Made by a program: the position numbers and the translations under genes
Assembly (NCBI GenBank): GCA_947501555.1
Contig: CANMWG010000001.1
Span: 310,001 to 374,000 of the forward strand
Direction: 5' to 3'
DNA length: 64,000 bases
Origin: an uncultured Paracoccaceae bacterium
GTDB lineage: Bacteria > Pseudomonadota > Alphaproteobacteria > Rhodobacterales > Rhodobacteraceae
Shown: in pieces, positions 43,438 to 52,453 of the stretch
How positions within the stretch are numbered: the stretch's first letter is position 1
How the letters are laid out: every line of letters starts with the position of its first letter
The notes under the pieces: model-generated
Told to the model about the DNA's origin: nothing
Database searches by the model: none
The model's input: the letters and a program-made list of their open reading frames with translations, nothing else

Positions 43438-44037
43438 ATGATGTCTAAGTTCGCATTCCCCCCCAGTATCAAAAGCCGCCCTGTGTGGGGCACGTTTGAA
43501 GCGCGACAAGGGCCCGCCCATTTGTTCATCGCGGATGCTCAGGGGGGCGAGGCGATATTGGATGTGGCCACCCCTGATTTGATGGCCTCGGGTCATATTA
43601 TCTACATTCCACGCGGCACAGATTTTGCTGGGAAATTGCGCGCCTTGAACCCGGCACAGTTTTACGAAGGCCCAAGCTATGCGGCTGCGGTCAGCCGCAT
43701 CCGACGGACGCTGCAAGACGCCAAGATGGGCCTACAGGTCTATCTGGCGGGCACTGAAGGTTTAATGGGCCAAGCCATGCTTGAGGTGACACAAGCCGGA
43801 ATTCCGCATGCGGCGATCCAGACCGAGCATCGCGGATCAACTGCGCGGCGCATGCAATGTGTGCATTGTAAGGGTTTTACAGAAGATGTCGAAACGTACC
43901 CGTTTCAATGCAGCCATTGTGGGCTAAACCTGTTTGTGCGTGATCATTACTCACGTCGTCTGGCCGCCTATCAGGCCGTTTGCATCGATGCGGAAGATCC
44001 CGGAAATGTCCCCGCACCAAAGGGGATCTACGAATGA
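43438..44037 (+). CDS. dmmA: Dimethylamine monooxygenase subunit DmmA (C-terminal zinc-ribbon)
   Basis: 199 residues; the start is the ATG at 43438 or 43441, one base past the dmmD stop and after AAAGGG. The track start lies inside dmmD. The N-terminal ~140 residues have no familiar motif. The C-terminus has a four-cysteine cluster CVHCKGFTEDVETYPFQCSHCG that would bind zinc or iron in a rubredoxin-like way. It corresponds to the gamma-type subunit of haem-dependent oxidative N-demethylase. It overlaps dmmB by ATGA. Confidence 0.8.
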   Translation: MMSKFAFPPSIKSRPVWGTFEARQGPAHLFIADAQGGEAILDVATPDLMASGHIIYIPRGTDFAGKLRALNPAQFYEGPSYAAAVSRIRRTLQDAKMGLQVYLAGTEGLMGQAMLEVTQAGIPHAAIQTEHRGSTARRMQCVHCKGFTEDVETYPFQCSHCGLNLFVRDHYSRRLAAYQAVCIDAEDPGNVPAPKGIYE

Positions 44038-45017
44038 GTGCGGCCCCGCAGAAAGCCAAGGCCGGTGCCGAGAAGATCGACGTGGTCGTCAGCGCGGTGG
44101 TGCCCGTCAACGATCTGGTCAAACGGTTTGAATTCAAACGGGCCGATGGTGCAGATTTCCCGCCGTTTTCAGGTGGTGCCCATACGGTTGTGACCATGAA
44201 AGACGGAGCCCGTGATCGGCTGAACCCTTATTCGCTGATGTCTGATCCGGCGGATCTGTCAACCTACGCGATTTCTGTGCGCCGAGATGATGCAGGGCGT
44301 GGCGGGTCGGTGTTTATGCATGACAAGGTGGCCGTGGGTGATGCGATGACCATCACCTATCCGGTCAATCTTTTCAGCCTCGATCTGCGCGCGAAGAAAC
44401 ATATCTTCTTTGCGGGCGGCATCGGGATCACGCCGTTTCTGTCCATGATCGGGCAGCTGGAACAATCCAACGGAAATTGGGAACTGCATTATAGCGCGCG
44501 CTCTGCCGCGCTTGGGTCTTATGTTGACCTGTTGACGGCGAAGTTCCCGACCAAACTGCATGTCTATTATGATGACCAAGACCAGAAAACCCCGCTGAGC
44601 GATCTTTTGGATGGGCAACCCTTGGGCACGCACGCCTATGTTTGCGGCCCCGCAGGCATGATCGCATGGGTGAAAGAGACGGCGCAGGGCATGGGCTGGC
44701 CTGCGCCCCATGTGCATTCTGAAGAGTTTCTGGCCCCAGAGCCCGGCAAACCCTTTGAATTGCGTCTGTGCAAGTCTGACAAGACCATCACGGTTGGCGA
44801 AAACGAAAGCATGCTGGAGGCGATTGAGCGTGCGGGCGTCGATGCACCGTTTTTGTGCCGTGGTGGATCCTGCGGGCAATGCGAAACGGATGTTGTGAGT
44901 GCGACAGGTGATTTCATCCACCGCGATCACTGGCTGGAGGGAGAAGAGCAAGCATCGGGCAAGAAAATCATGCCCTGCGTCAGCCGCTTTGTCGGTACAT
45001 TGGAGCTTGATAGATGA
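44034..45017 (+). CDS. dmmB: Dimethylamine monooxygenase reductase subunit DmmB (flavin/[2Fe-2S])
   Basis: 327 residues from the ATG at 44034 that overlaps the dmmA stop; the track start 18 codons upstream is inside dmmA. Phthalate-dioxygenase-reductase layout: a flavin-binding barrel (LNPYSLMSDPADLSTYAISVRR), an NAD domain (IFFAGGIGITPFLSMI, AYVCGPAGMI), and a C-terminal plant-type ferredoxin domain with CRGGSCGQCE plus a distal MPCVSRF Cys. It passes electrons from NAD(P)H to the haem subunit. It overlaps dmmC by ATGA. Confidence 0.9.
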   Translation: MSAAPQKAKAGAEKIDVVVSAVVPVNDLVKRFEFKRADGADFPPFSGGAHTVVTMKDGARDRLNPYSLMSDPADLSTYAISVRRDDAGRGGSVFMHDKVAVGDAMTITYPVNLFSLDLRAKKHIFFAGGIGITPFLSMIGQLEQSNGNWELHYSARSAALGSYVDLLTAKFPTKLHVYYDDQDQKTPLSDLLDGQPLGTHAYVCGPAGMIAWVKETAQGMGWPAPHVHSEEFLAPEPGKPFELRLCKSDKTITVGENESMLEAIERAGVDAPFLCRGGSCGQCETDVVSATGDFIHRDHWLEGEEQASGKKIMPCVSRFVGTLELDR

Positions 45018-46084
45018 CCATTCAGTTCAACGACGAAACTTTCCGCGACGATTATTCCTTTCATAATTCTGACTGGGCGATCAAACGTTTTCCGTTCCCG
45101 TTCCACGAAGACAGTTACATGTATTCGGTCAATATGGAGCAACATCGTGGCGGCCCAGCGGGCTCAGTCTACGAAAAACGTTTTGATGTCGATGAACACT
45201 ATGTCTCAGAGATGCGCGATCGCGCTTTGGTCTTGGCGGATGATCCGCTGCGCTGTCAGTCGTTGCCACATATGACACTGGCGGGCTGGGATCTGCTTGA
45301 GCTGATCATGGTCAGCAAGTCTGAGGACTATCCGGACCTGTTTGAGCTGCACCGCGATGGCAATAAATGGCGTTGGATCAATAAGCCTTTGGGTATTGAT
45401 GACAGCTTTACTTTCTTGGATGAAACAACGCTGCCATACGGCCCGATGGAATATATCACCCGGCAATCGCAAGGCGATTTTGCGGTGTTGGATCAGCGTG
45501 AAGACAATCTGTGGATGGATGCGGGCATGATCACGACCCAGGCCGATTGGTCCTTGGATTTTGACATCGGCATGAACTTTTTTGAATGGCACGCGCCGGT
45601 CCCTATGGCCCACGAGATGGGGATATTTAAGCGGGCGCTGAAATTCCTGCTGAACATCCAGCAAGGTGCGCCCGCGCGGCGGCTGAATTGGACGATGACG
45701 GTCAATCCGCTGTTGGATACCAGCCCAGAAAACTATCATAAATGGGGTGTTCAGAAAACGACGCTGACCCCTGACAACATTGGTGCAAAACAGCATTTGC
45801 GGGTGGAATTGCAGACCTTCTACCGACTGCCCCGCTCCAACGGGTTGGCGTTTCCGATCCGTTGTTATCTGTGCAGCTTTCAAGACCTGATGACCATGCC
45901 CAAATGGGGTCGCCGCTTGCATCGGGTTGTCCGGGATCTGCCGGATGAATTGGCGACCTATAAGGGATTTATCGATAATCGGCCGATGATGCTGGATTAT
46001 CTAGGCCAGTTTGATGATGGATTGCCCACCAGCCCCGGCGTTTTCCCAAACTTTGAGACCGAGCCACCGCTGAAAATTGGCTAG
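45014..46084 (+). CDS. dmmC: Dimethylamine monooxygenase haem subunit DmmC (DUF3445)
   Basis: 356 residues of the DUF3445 family, the catalytic haem-binding PAS-like subunit of oxidative N-demethylases. Recognisable stretches: NMEQHRGGPAGSVYEKRFDVDEHYVSEM, LQEDYPDL-type region SEDYPDLFELHRDGNKWRW, NFFEWHAPVPM and FYRLPRSNGLAFPIRCYLC. It oxidises dimethylamine to methylamine with oxygen, using electrons from DmmB. The stop is directly followed by a palindromic repeat element. Confidence 0.87.
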   Translation: MTIQFNDETFRDDYSFHNSDWAIKRFPFPFHEDSYMYSVNMEQHRGGPAGSVYEKRFDVDEHYVSEMRDRALVLADDPLRCQSLPHMTLAGWDLLELIMVSKSEDYPDLFELHRDGNKWRWINKPLGIDDSFTFLDETTLPYGPMEYITRQSQGDFAVLDQREDNLWMDAGMITTQADWSLDFDIGMNFFEWHAPVPMAHEMGIFKRALKFLLNIQQGAPARRLNWTMTVNPLLDTSPENYHKWGVQKTTLTPDNIGAKQHLRVELQTFYRLPRSNGLAFPIRCYLCSFQDLMTMPKWGRRLHRVVRDLPDELATYKGFIDNRPMMLDYLGQFDDGLPTSPGVFPNFETEPPLKIG

Positions 46085-46180
46085 AGCGTTTTGCGTTTGA
46101 CTTGAATCGCAATTCGCTGCCTCTCCCTGCGGTCGAACGCAATTTGCGATGTAGGTGGCTCAGATAAAACGCAAAACGCT
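46085..46180. repeat. Dispersed palindromic intergenic repeat, copy 2 (probable bidirectional terminator)
   Basis: A perfect 14-bp outer repeat, AGCGTTTTGCGTTT (46085-46098) and AAACGCAAAACGCT (46167-46180), encloses an inner dyad (ATCGCAAT...TTTGCGAT) and the core TTCGCTGCCTCTCCCTGCGGTCGAACGC shared with copy 1 at 16985-17080. It fills the whole gap between two convergent stop codons with no spare base, so it may end transcription from both sides. Confidence 0.75.
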
Positions 46181-46825
46181 TTAGGTCCCTTGCGGGTAGC
46201 TGATAATCGATAAGAAGCGGGCAGGGAGCTTGATCAGGTTCTCTGGCCCGTGCGGCGCGTCCGCATCAAAGAACAAGGTGTCGCCGGGTTTCAGATCATA
46301 GAGTTGGTCACCGTGGCGATATTCGACTTCGCCTTCGAGCATGTAGATCGTTTCAATCCCGCCATGCTGGAAGGTAGGAAAACGGTCAGATTTTTCTGAC
46401 AGGGTGATCATATAGGGTTCCACGATCACGCCACTGGTGTTGGCACCAATATGGCCCAGAAGGTTGTATTGGTGGTTGGCGCGGGTGCCTTCGCGTTCAA
46501 GCTCGACCCCTTCGCCGGATTTGGTGTGGACCGCGCTGCGGGATTCCTCAAACCCGCGGAAAAACGTAGTGATCGGCACGGCCAAAGCATTGGCGAGGGT
46601 TTGCAAAGTGGTCAGCGAAGGTGAGGTATTGCCGTTTTCGATTTTCGACAGCATGCCAATTGAGAGGCCTGTGGTTTCCGACAAGTCAGCCACAGTGATT
46701 TCCTGCTTGCGGCGATGGGCCCGCACCTCGCGGCCGATGGCGACCTCAAGCACATTTTCGCGCTTTTCGCGCAGACTGTGAGGATCCTGCAGCAGGGCGG
46801 TGCTCTCTTTCAATGTCGCTGTCAT
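46181..46825 (-). CDS. XRE-family regulator with cupin domain
   Basis: 214 residues from the ATG at 46825 (MTATLKEST). An N-terminal helix-turn-helix (REVRAHRRKQEITVADLSETTGLSIGMLSKIENGNTSPSLTTLQTLANAL) is followed by a C-terminal cupin (HGGIETIYMLEGEVEYRHGDQLYDLKPGDTLFFDADAPHGPENL). Proteins of this build often sense amines or amino acids. It sits between the dmm and mgd operons, convergent with dmmC, and may regulate one or both; nothing in the sequence identifies its sites. Confidence 0.83.
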   Translation of the reverse strand: MTATLKESTALLQDPHSLREKRENVLEVAIGREVRAHRRKQEITVADLSETTGLSIGMLSKIENGNTSPSLTTLQTLANALAVPITTFFRGFEESRSAVHTKSGEGVELEREGTRANHQYNLLGHIGANTSGVIVEPYMITLSEKSDRFPTFQHGGIETIYMLEGEVEYRHGDQLYDLKPGDTLFFDADAPHGPENLIKLPARFLSIISYPQGT

Positions 46826-46927
46826 ATTTGGTCTCTGTCTAGTTTGTCCTGCCGGGCCGGAAGGCATTTTTTGCAATATATCATGGCTTTGCAGCGAAGA
46901 AGATATCTTTTTCGTCCGTCGATATTT

Positions 46928-47887
46928 TCATAACGGCGGGTCAATTGCCATATTTTGTTTGCGAAAACTGCTTGGGCTGCAGCCTGTATGCGCTGTAAAT
47001 GCCACCGAAAAACTAGATTGCGCGGCAAAGCCTGTCATGTGCGAAATCTCGGTCAGGGGCAGACAGGTATGTTCCAGCAGACTGCCTGCCAAATCAAGCC
47101 GTAACCCTCGGTAAAACTGTGCGATGCTTTGTCCCAAAGTGGTCTGGAAGAGCCGTTGGAGGTGGCGCGGGGACAGGTCCACCAGTGATGCCAATTGTGT
47201 CACATCCAATGGGTCGCCCAGATGGCTTTCCATCAAAGTGATTGCCTCGCTTACCGGGATGGGCAGCGAGCCGAAGCGAGCGTCCGTGCTGGTTTGTTGC
47301 GGTGCGCCTGACGGCCGGATTTCGGTTTGGATAAACCAATCTGCAATGCGCCGCGCAAAGGCGGTGCCATGTTCGGCAGCGATGATTGCATACATCATAT
47401 CCAGCGGTGCTGTCCCACCGGCGCAGGTGTAGCGATTACGGTCGATGATGAAGAGTCGCCGTTCGATCAGGTAGCTGTCAGACTGCTGGCGCAAATCTTC
47501 AATATGGTGCCAATGTACTGTGAAACGTCTGTTTTCCAACAATCCCGCCCGGGCCAGAATGGCACTGCCGCCAGAGATACCGCCCAAAGCCACCCCTTGT
47601 CTGTCTTGTGCTTTGAGCCAGGCGAAAAGTTTTTGATCCTGCAGTGCGACCGGATTTCCGCCGGCGACCACGAAAATGAGATCAAATGCGGGCAGCTTGT
47701 CTGAAATCGCATGCGTCGGAAAGGATGCGGCCAAGCTGGAGGACGCAGATGTGCCATCACGCGAAAGGCCGACAATGTCGTAGATTTGTCGGTCCGCGAA
47801 GAGGTTAGCGGCACGCAAAGGCTCCATCGCGGCGGCCGTGCTCATCATCGCGAAACCGTCGACAAGATAGAAACCGATCCGTTTCAA
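46928..47887 (-). CDS. GlxA/GbdR-type AraC-family regulator (GATase1-like plus AraC HTH)
   Basis: About 319 residues if started at TTG 47887, giving MKRIGFYLVDGFAMMSTAAAMEPLRAAN, the usual start of the family, with AAAGGG upstream. The track start 41 codons earlier has no family likeness. An amidotransferase-like ligand domain (ALGGISGGSAILARAGLLENRRFTVHW) precedes a C-terminal AraC DNA-binding domain (LASLVDLSPRHLQRLFQTTLGQSIAQFYRGLRLDLA, ISHMTGFAAQSSFSVAFTAHTG). Relatives such as GbdR activate betaine and sarcosine catabolic genes. It is divergent from the sarcosine-oxidase-like operon and is its likely activator. Confidence 0.85.
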   Translation of the reverse strand: MKRIGFYLVDGFAMMSTAAAMEPLRAANLFADRQIYDIVGLSRDGTSASSSLAASFPTHAISDKLPAFDLIFVVAGGNPVALQDQKLFAWLKAQDRQGVALGGISGGSAILARAGLLENRRFTVHWHHIEDLRQQSDSYLIERRLFIIDRNRYTCAGGTAPLDMMYAIIAAEHGTAFARRIADWFIQTEIRPSGAPQQTSTDARFGSLPIPVSEAITLMESHLGDPLDVTQLASLVDLSPRHLQRLFQTTLGQSIAQFYRGLRLDLAGSLLEHTCLPLTEISHMTGFAAQSSFSVAFTAHTGCSPSSFRKQNMAIDPPL

Positions 47888-47981
47888 TTTTCTGTCCCTT
47901 TTTGCAACAGAATTGTCGCTTTTTCGAAAATTGTAGGTCACTGGAACACGTATAACAAGCTTAAGTCTATTGGAGCGAAGA
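47888..47981. promoter_or_regulatory. Divergent control region between the GlxA/AraC regulator and mgdA
   Basis: A 94-bp spacer containing the perfect 10-bp palindrome TTTTCGAAAA at 47921-47930, flanked by AATTGTCG and TTGTAGG. It is a reasonable place for the activator to bind, about 50 bases before mgdA. No clear -35/-10 pair is seen. Confidence 0.4.
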
Positions 47982-49232
47982 ATGACGTTTTCCGGATTTC
48001 GGGTCATCAAAGAAGCCTTGACCGGTCATCGCGGTTGGGGGCCGCTGTGGCGCACGCCGGACCCGCAGCCGGAGTATGACATCATCATCATCGGCGGTGG
48101 TGGCCATGGTCTTGCGACGGCCTATAATTTGGCGAGAACTTACGGAAAACAGCGGATCGCAGTTTTGGAAAAGGGCTGGCTGGGCTCGGGTAATATTGGC
48201 CGGAACACGACGATCATCCGCTCGAATTACTTGCTGCCGGGCAACCAACCTTTCTATGAGCTGTCGATGAAGCTGTGGGAAAACCAAGAGCAGGATCTGA
48301 ACTTCAATTCGATGGTGTCGCAGCGCACGATCCTCAATCTGTTCCATTCCGACGGTCAACGCGATGCCTACCGGCGGCGCGGCAATACGATGCATCTGAC
48401 GGGGGCAGGCGGGACGTTGCTTGGGGCGGATGAGCTGCGCCAGATTGCCCCTTACCTGAACTTCGACAACGCGCGCTTTCCGATCAAGGGCGCCTTGCGC
48501 CAGGAGCGGGCAGGCACCGCCCGTCATGATGGGGTGGCCTGGGGCTATGCGCGCGCGGCGGATCGGTTGGGTGTGGATATCATTCAGAACTGCGAGGTCA
48601 CCGGTTTTGAAATCGAACAGGGTCGCGTGACGGGTGTTGAAACCAGCCGTGGCTGCATTGGTGCTGCGAAAGTTGGCGTTGCGGTGGCCGGGTCAACCAG
48701 CCGGGTGATGCAGATGGCGGGGTTGCGTTTGCCCATCGAAAGCCATGTGCTGCAAGCCTTTGTATCCGAGGGGCTAAAGCCAACTGTTCCCGGTGTCATC
48801 ACCTTTGGCGCAGGCCATTTCTATGTCAGCCAATCCGACAAAGGCGGGTTGGTTTTTGGCGGCGATATCGACGGCTATAATTCATACGCCCAACGGGGCA
48901 ACTTGCCAGTTGTTGAGGACGTCATTGAGGGCGGCATGGCGATCATGCCCATGATCGGTCGTGCGCGCCTGCTGCGGTCATGGGGTGGGATCATGGACAT
49001 GTCCATGGATGGCTCGCCCATTATCGACCGCACGCCAATTGAGGGTCTCTATCTGAATGCGGGCTGGTGTTACGGCGGGTTCAAGGCGACGCCCGCGTCA
49101 GGCCGCGTTTTTGCGCATTTGCTCGCCACCGACACCCCACATGAAACGGCCACCGCCTTTCGTCTGGACCGCTTCGCGCGGGGCTATGTTATCGATGAAA
49201 AAGGGGCGGGCGCGCAGCCCAATCTGCACTGA
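47982..49232 (+). CDS. mgdA: Sarcosine oxidase beta-like FAD subunit, read as N-methylglutamate dehydrogenase subunit A
   Basis: 416 residues from the ATG at 47982 (the track TTG lies 4 codons upstream). FAD/NAD fold with YDIIIIGGGGHGLATAYNLA near residue 37, EKGWLGSGNIGRNTTIIRSNY, and a C-terminal WGGIMDMSMDGSPIIDRTPIEGLYLNAGWCYGGFKATPASG. Homologous to SoxB of heterotetrameric sarcosine oxidase, a flavoenzyme that oxidises N-methyl groups. The order B-D-A-G followed by purU, downstream of gmaS-mgs and dmm, matches mgdABCD. Sarcosine itself remains a possible substrate. Confidence 0.82.
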   Translation: MTFSGFRVIKEALTGHRGWGPLWRTPDPQPEYDIIIIGGGGHGLATAYNLARTYGKQRIAVLEKGWLGSGNIGRNTTIIRSNYLLPGNQPFYELSMKLWENQEQDLNFNSMVSQRTILNLFHSDGQRDAYRRRGNTMHLTGAGGTLLGADELRQIAPYLNFDNARFPIKGALRQERAGTARHDGVAWGYARAADRLGVDIIQNCEVTGFEIEQGRVTGVETSRGCIGAAKVGVAVAGSTSRVMQMAGLRLPIESHVLQAFVSEGLKPTVPGVITFGAGHFYVSQSDKGGLVFGGDIDGYNSYAQRGNLPVVEDVIEGGMAIMPMIGRARLLRSWGGIMDMSMDGSPIIDRTPIEGLYLNAGWCYGGFKATPASGRVFAHLLATDTPHETATAFRLDRFARGYVIDEKGAGAQPNLH

Positions 49233-49241
49233 GGCTATGTT

Positions 49242-49526
49242 ATGTTGATCCCCCACCCTTTACTTGGTCCGCGTGATGCACAGGAATTCACCTATCTGGG
49301 TGATGCATCCTTGCTGTCCCGTCCGGACCCAGATGCCCCTGATGCAGTGGATGCGTTTTGCGACTATGTGTTTCTGCGCGACAATCCGGCTGGCGTGCAC
49401 AAAGAGCTTTGGTACCACGAACAAGGTGACCGGTCTTGGCTGGTCGTAATCCGCAATACTGTCACACATGAGGTTTTGGGTGCGGAACTGGCCACGGATG
49501 TTATGCGCGCAAAGGGGGCCACATGA
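49242..49526 (+). CDS. mgdB: Sarcosine oxidase delta-like subunit without the zinc cysteines (MgdB)
   Basis: 94 residues, normal length for SoxD. The family features FLRDNPAGVHKELWYHEQG and the C-terminal TVTHEVLGAELA are kept. SoxD proteins of sarcosine oxidase bind zinc through CPxCG near the N-terminus and a GCRxW cysteine; here these read HPLLG and GDRSW, and only the His of WYHEQG remains. The protein therefore probably folds without zinc. It lies nine bases after mgdA and overlaps mgdC by ATGA. Confidence 0.82.
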   Translation: MLIPHPLLGPRDAQEFTYLGDASLLSRPDPDAPDAVDAFCDYVFLRDNPAGVHKELWYHEQGDRSWLVVIRNTVTHEVLGAELATDVMRAKGAT

Positions 49527-52453
49527 CCCGTTTGTCAGGCGGTCTGATCGATCGCAGCGCGCCGCTGAATTTCACCTTTAATGGCAAGTCTTATCAAGGG
49601 TTTGCAGGGGATACGCTGGCCTCAGCCTTGTTTGCTAATGGCGTGCGTTTGGTGGGGCGATCGTTTAAGTATCACCGTCCGCGGGGTATCGTTTCTGCCG
49701 GATCAGAAGAGCCCAATGGGTTGGTTACACTTGGGCATGGCGCGCGGCAGACGCCCAACACCCGGGCGACGATGGTGCCGCTTTTCGAGGGGTTAGAGGC
49801 CCGTAGTCAGAACCATATCGGCCCTTTGGGGTTTGATATGATGGCGGTGAATGATTTGGCCGCTCCGCTGTTGTCGGCGGGGTTCTATTACAAGACGTTC
49901 ATGTGGCCAAAAGCCTTTTGGGAAAAGCTCTATGAGCCTGCAATCCGTCGCGCCGCGGGTCTTGGTGCCTTGTCGGGCCAGCCTGATCCGGATGAGTATG
50001 ACCGCGGCTATTTGCATCCTGATGTGCTGATTATTGGAGCCGGGGCTGCTGGTCTGATTGCCGCGCTTTTGGCTGGTCGTGCAGGTGTTGATGTCGTGCT
50101 CGCAGATGAAGATGCCCGGATGGGTGGCCGCTTGTTGGCTGAAGGCGGGGTGTTGAACGATACGCCAGCCCCTGATTGGGTCGCAGGTGTTTTGGCAGAA
50201 TTGGCCAGCTTGCCCAATGTCCGTTTGATGCCGCGGACGACTGTTTTTGGTGTCTATGATCATGGTATTTTCGGCGCGGTGGAGCAGGGAGCTGACCCGC
50301 TGATCGGTCCGCGCGAAACGCTGTGGCGGATCACTGCGAAACAGGCGATCTTGGCTTCCGGCGCGACGGAGCGGCATATACCTTTTGCCAATAACGACCG
50401 CCCGGGCATTCTGTTGTCGGGGGCTATGCGCGCCTATGCCAACCGCTGGGCTGTGACCCCGCAAGGGGCAGCGACTGACCGCATCGCGATCTTTACCAAC
50501 AATGATGATGGGCACCGGACAGCGTTGGCCTTGCGGGCTTTGGGCCAACCGGTTTTTGCCGTCATCGACACGCGCAATGATGCACGCAGTTTGGGTGATT
50601 ATACCACCCACGAAGGCGCGGTTGTCAGCGATACGATGGGCCGCAAAGGGTTGCGCGCGATTGAGGTCACCCAAGGGGATAGATCCACTTGGTATGAATG
50701 TGGGGTTCTGGGCGTCTCGGGCGGCTGGAACCCAAATGTGCATCTGGCCTCGCACCATCGCGGCAGACCCCATTGGGATGAAAACCGGCTGTGCTTTTTG
50801 TCTGAAGATGCCCCGCAGGGGCTGCATATTGCCGGTGCCGCAGCAGGGCAGGGCAGCACCGAGGCGGCATTGAAAAGCGGGTTATCGGCTGCAAGGGCAG
50901 CTTTGAAAACGCTTGGTGTGAAGGTTCCAAGGATGACGCTGCCGCAGGCCAATTCCGAACCCGATCAAATCAGCGCGTTTTGGCATGTCCCCAGTCGCAG
51001 CCGGGCTTGGGTGGATTTGCAGAACGATGTCACCGTCAAAGACCTGAAACTGGCGCATCAGGAAAACATGGCGCCCGTTGAACATCTGAAACGCTGGACG
51101 ACGCTTGGGATGGCCACGGATCAGGGAAAAACCGCGAATGTGACTGCCCTTGCCGTGATGGCCGAACTGACCGGCAAGACCATCCCGGAAACCGGAACGA
51201 CGATTTTTCGTCCACCTTATACGCCTGTGTCCCTGGGCGTTTTGGGTGGGGGTGACACGGGGGTTCACTTTCGCCCCCGCAGGTTGACCCCCACCCACCA
51301 TTGGGCCGACGCGCGTGGCGCTGTCTTTGTTGAGGCAGGGGCCTGGATGCGTGCCCAGTACTACCCCACACCCGGCGAGACCCACTGGCGCGAGACGGTC
51401 GACCGCGAGGCGGCAGCGGTCCGCGCGGGTGTTGGTATTTGCGACGTCACCACATTGGGCAAGATCGATGTGCAGGGGGCGGATGCGGGCGCTTTTTTGG
51501 ACCGGATCTACGCCAATATGATGGGCACGCTGAAGCCCGGCAAGGTCCGCTATGGGTTGATGCTGCGCGAGGATGGGCAGCTTTATGATGACGGCACCTG
51601 TGCGTGTCTGGCCGAGGGGCATTACGTGGTCACCACGACCACAGCCAATGCCGGATTAGTCCTGCAACGGATGGAATTTGCGAGCCAATGTCTATGGCCT
51701 GAATTGGATGTCTCGCTGATCTCAACCACTGACGCTTGGGCGCAAATCGCCATCGCCGGTCCGAAGTCCCGCGAGCTGCTGGCCCGTTTTGTGGATGATT
51801 TTGATCTGTCGAATGACGCATTCCCGTTTATGGGCTGTGCCGCATTGACCATTTGCAAGGGACTGCGGGCCCGGCTTTTCCGGATCAGCTTTTCCGGTGA
51901 ACTGGCTTATGAGCTTGCGGTGCCTGCCCGCTATGGCCATGCGGTGATGGCGCGGTTGATGGAGGAGGGCGCCGATCTGGGCGTCACCCCTTATGGCACC
52001 GAAGCTTTGGGCGTGCTGCGAATTGAAAAGGGCCATGCCACAGCCAATGAGATCACCGGTCAGACGACGGCGGCCATGTTGGGACTGGGCCGGATGGTGT
52101 CTGCGAAGAAGGATTCCATTGGTGCGGTGATGTCGCGGCGCGAAGGGCTGGTGGATGAGACACGCAGGCTTGTCGGGTTTGTGCCCGTTGATGCGGATGA
52201 TCCGGTTGTCGCGGGGGCGCATTTGTTTGCACCCGACGCCCCGCAGGACCTCGCGCATGATCAGGGCTGGATTACCTCTGCCTGCTATTCGCCACATGTA
52301 GGTAGCATGATCGGGTTGGGCTACATTGAAAGTGGTGCCGACCGGACGGGGGAAGAGGTGATCGCAGCCAATCCGCTTGAAGGGCAGCATATCCGGATGA
52401 AGATCACCTCTGCCCATTTTGTTGATCCAGAAGGGGAGCGTTTGCGTGACTGA
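49523..52453 (+). CDS. mgdC: Sarcosine oxidase alpha-like subunit, read as N-methylglutamate dehydrogenase subunit C
   Basis: 976 residues. An N-terminal ferredoxin-like domain lacks iron-sulfur cysteines (FNGKSYQGFAGDTLASALFANGVRLVGRSFKYHRPRGI). A dinucleotide domain starts near 165 (DVLIIGAGAAGLIAALLAGRAGVDVVLADE), with IPFANNDRPGILLSGA. A C-terminal GcvT domain from ~590 (GICDVTTLGKIDVQGADAGAFLDRIYANMM, TPYGTEALGVLRIEKGH) transfers the methyl-derived C1 unit to THF. Length matches SoxA. Confidence 0.85.
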   Translation: MTRLSGGLIDRSAPLNFTFNGKSYQGFAGDTLASALFANGVRLVGRSFKYHRPRGIVSAGSEEPNGLVTLGHGARQTPNTRATMVPLFEGLEARSQNHIGPLGFDMMAVNDLAAPLLSAGFYYKTFMWPKAFWEKLYEPAIRRAAGLGALSGQPDPDEYDRGYLHPDVLIIGAGAAGLIAALLAGRAGVDVVLADEDARMGGRLLAEGGVLNDTPAPDWVAGVLAELASLPNVRLMPRTTVFGVYDHGIFGAVEQGADPLIGPRETLWRITAKQAILASGATERHIPFANNDRPGILLSGAMRAYANRWAVTPQGAATDRIAIFTNNDDGHRTALALRALGQPVFAVIDTRNDARSLGDYTTHEGAVVSDTMGRKGLRAIEVTQGDRSTWYECGVLGVSGGWNPNVHLASHHRGRPHWDENRLCFLSEDAPQGLHIAGAAAGQGSTEAALKSGLSAARAALKTLGVKVPRMTLPQANSEPDQISAFWHVPSRSRAWVDLQNDVTVKDLKLAHQENMAPVEHLKRWTTLGMATDQGKTANVTALAVMAELTGKTIPETGTTIFRPPYTPVSLGVLGGGDTGVHFRPRRLTPTHHWADARGAVFVEAGAWMRAQYYPTPGETHWRETVDREAAAVRAGVGICDVTTLGKIDVQGADAGAFLDRIYANMMGTLKPGKVRYGLMLREDGQLYDDGTCACLAEGHYVVTTTTANAGLVLQRMEFASQCLWPELDVSLISTTDAWAQIAIAGPKSRELLARFVDDFDLSNDAFPFMGCAALTICKGLRARLFRISFSGELAYELAVPARYGHAVMARLMEEGADLGVTPYGTEALGVLRIEKGHATANEITGQTTAAMLGLGRMVSAKKDSIGAVMSRREGLVDETRRLVGFVPVDADDPVVAGAHLFAPDAPQDLAHDQGWITSACYSPHVGSMIGLGYIESGADRTGEEVIAANPLEGQHIRMKITSAHFVDPEGERLRD

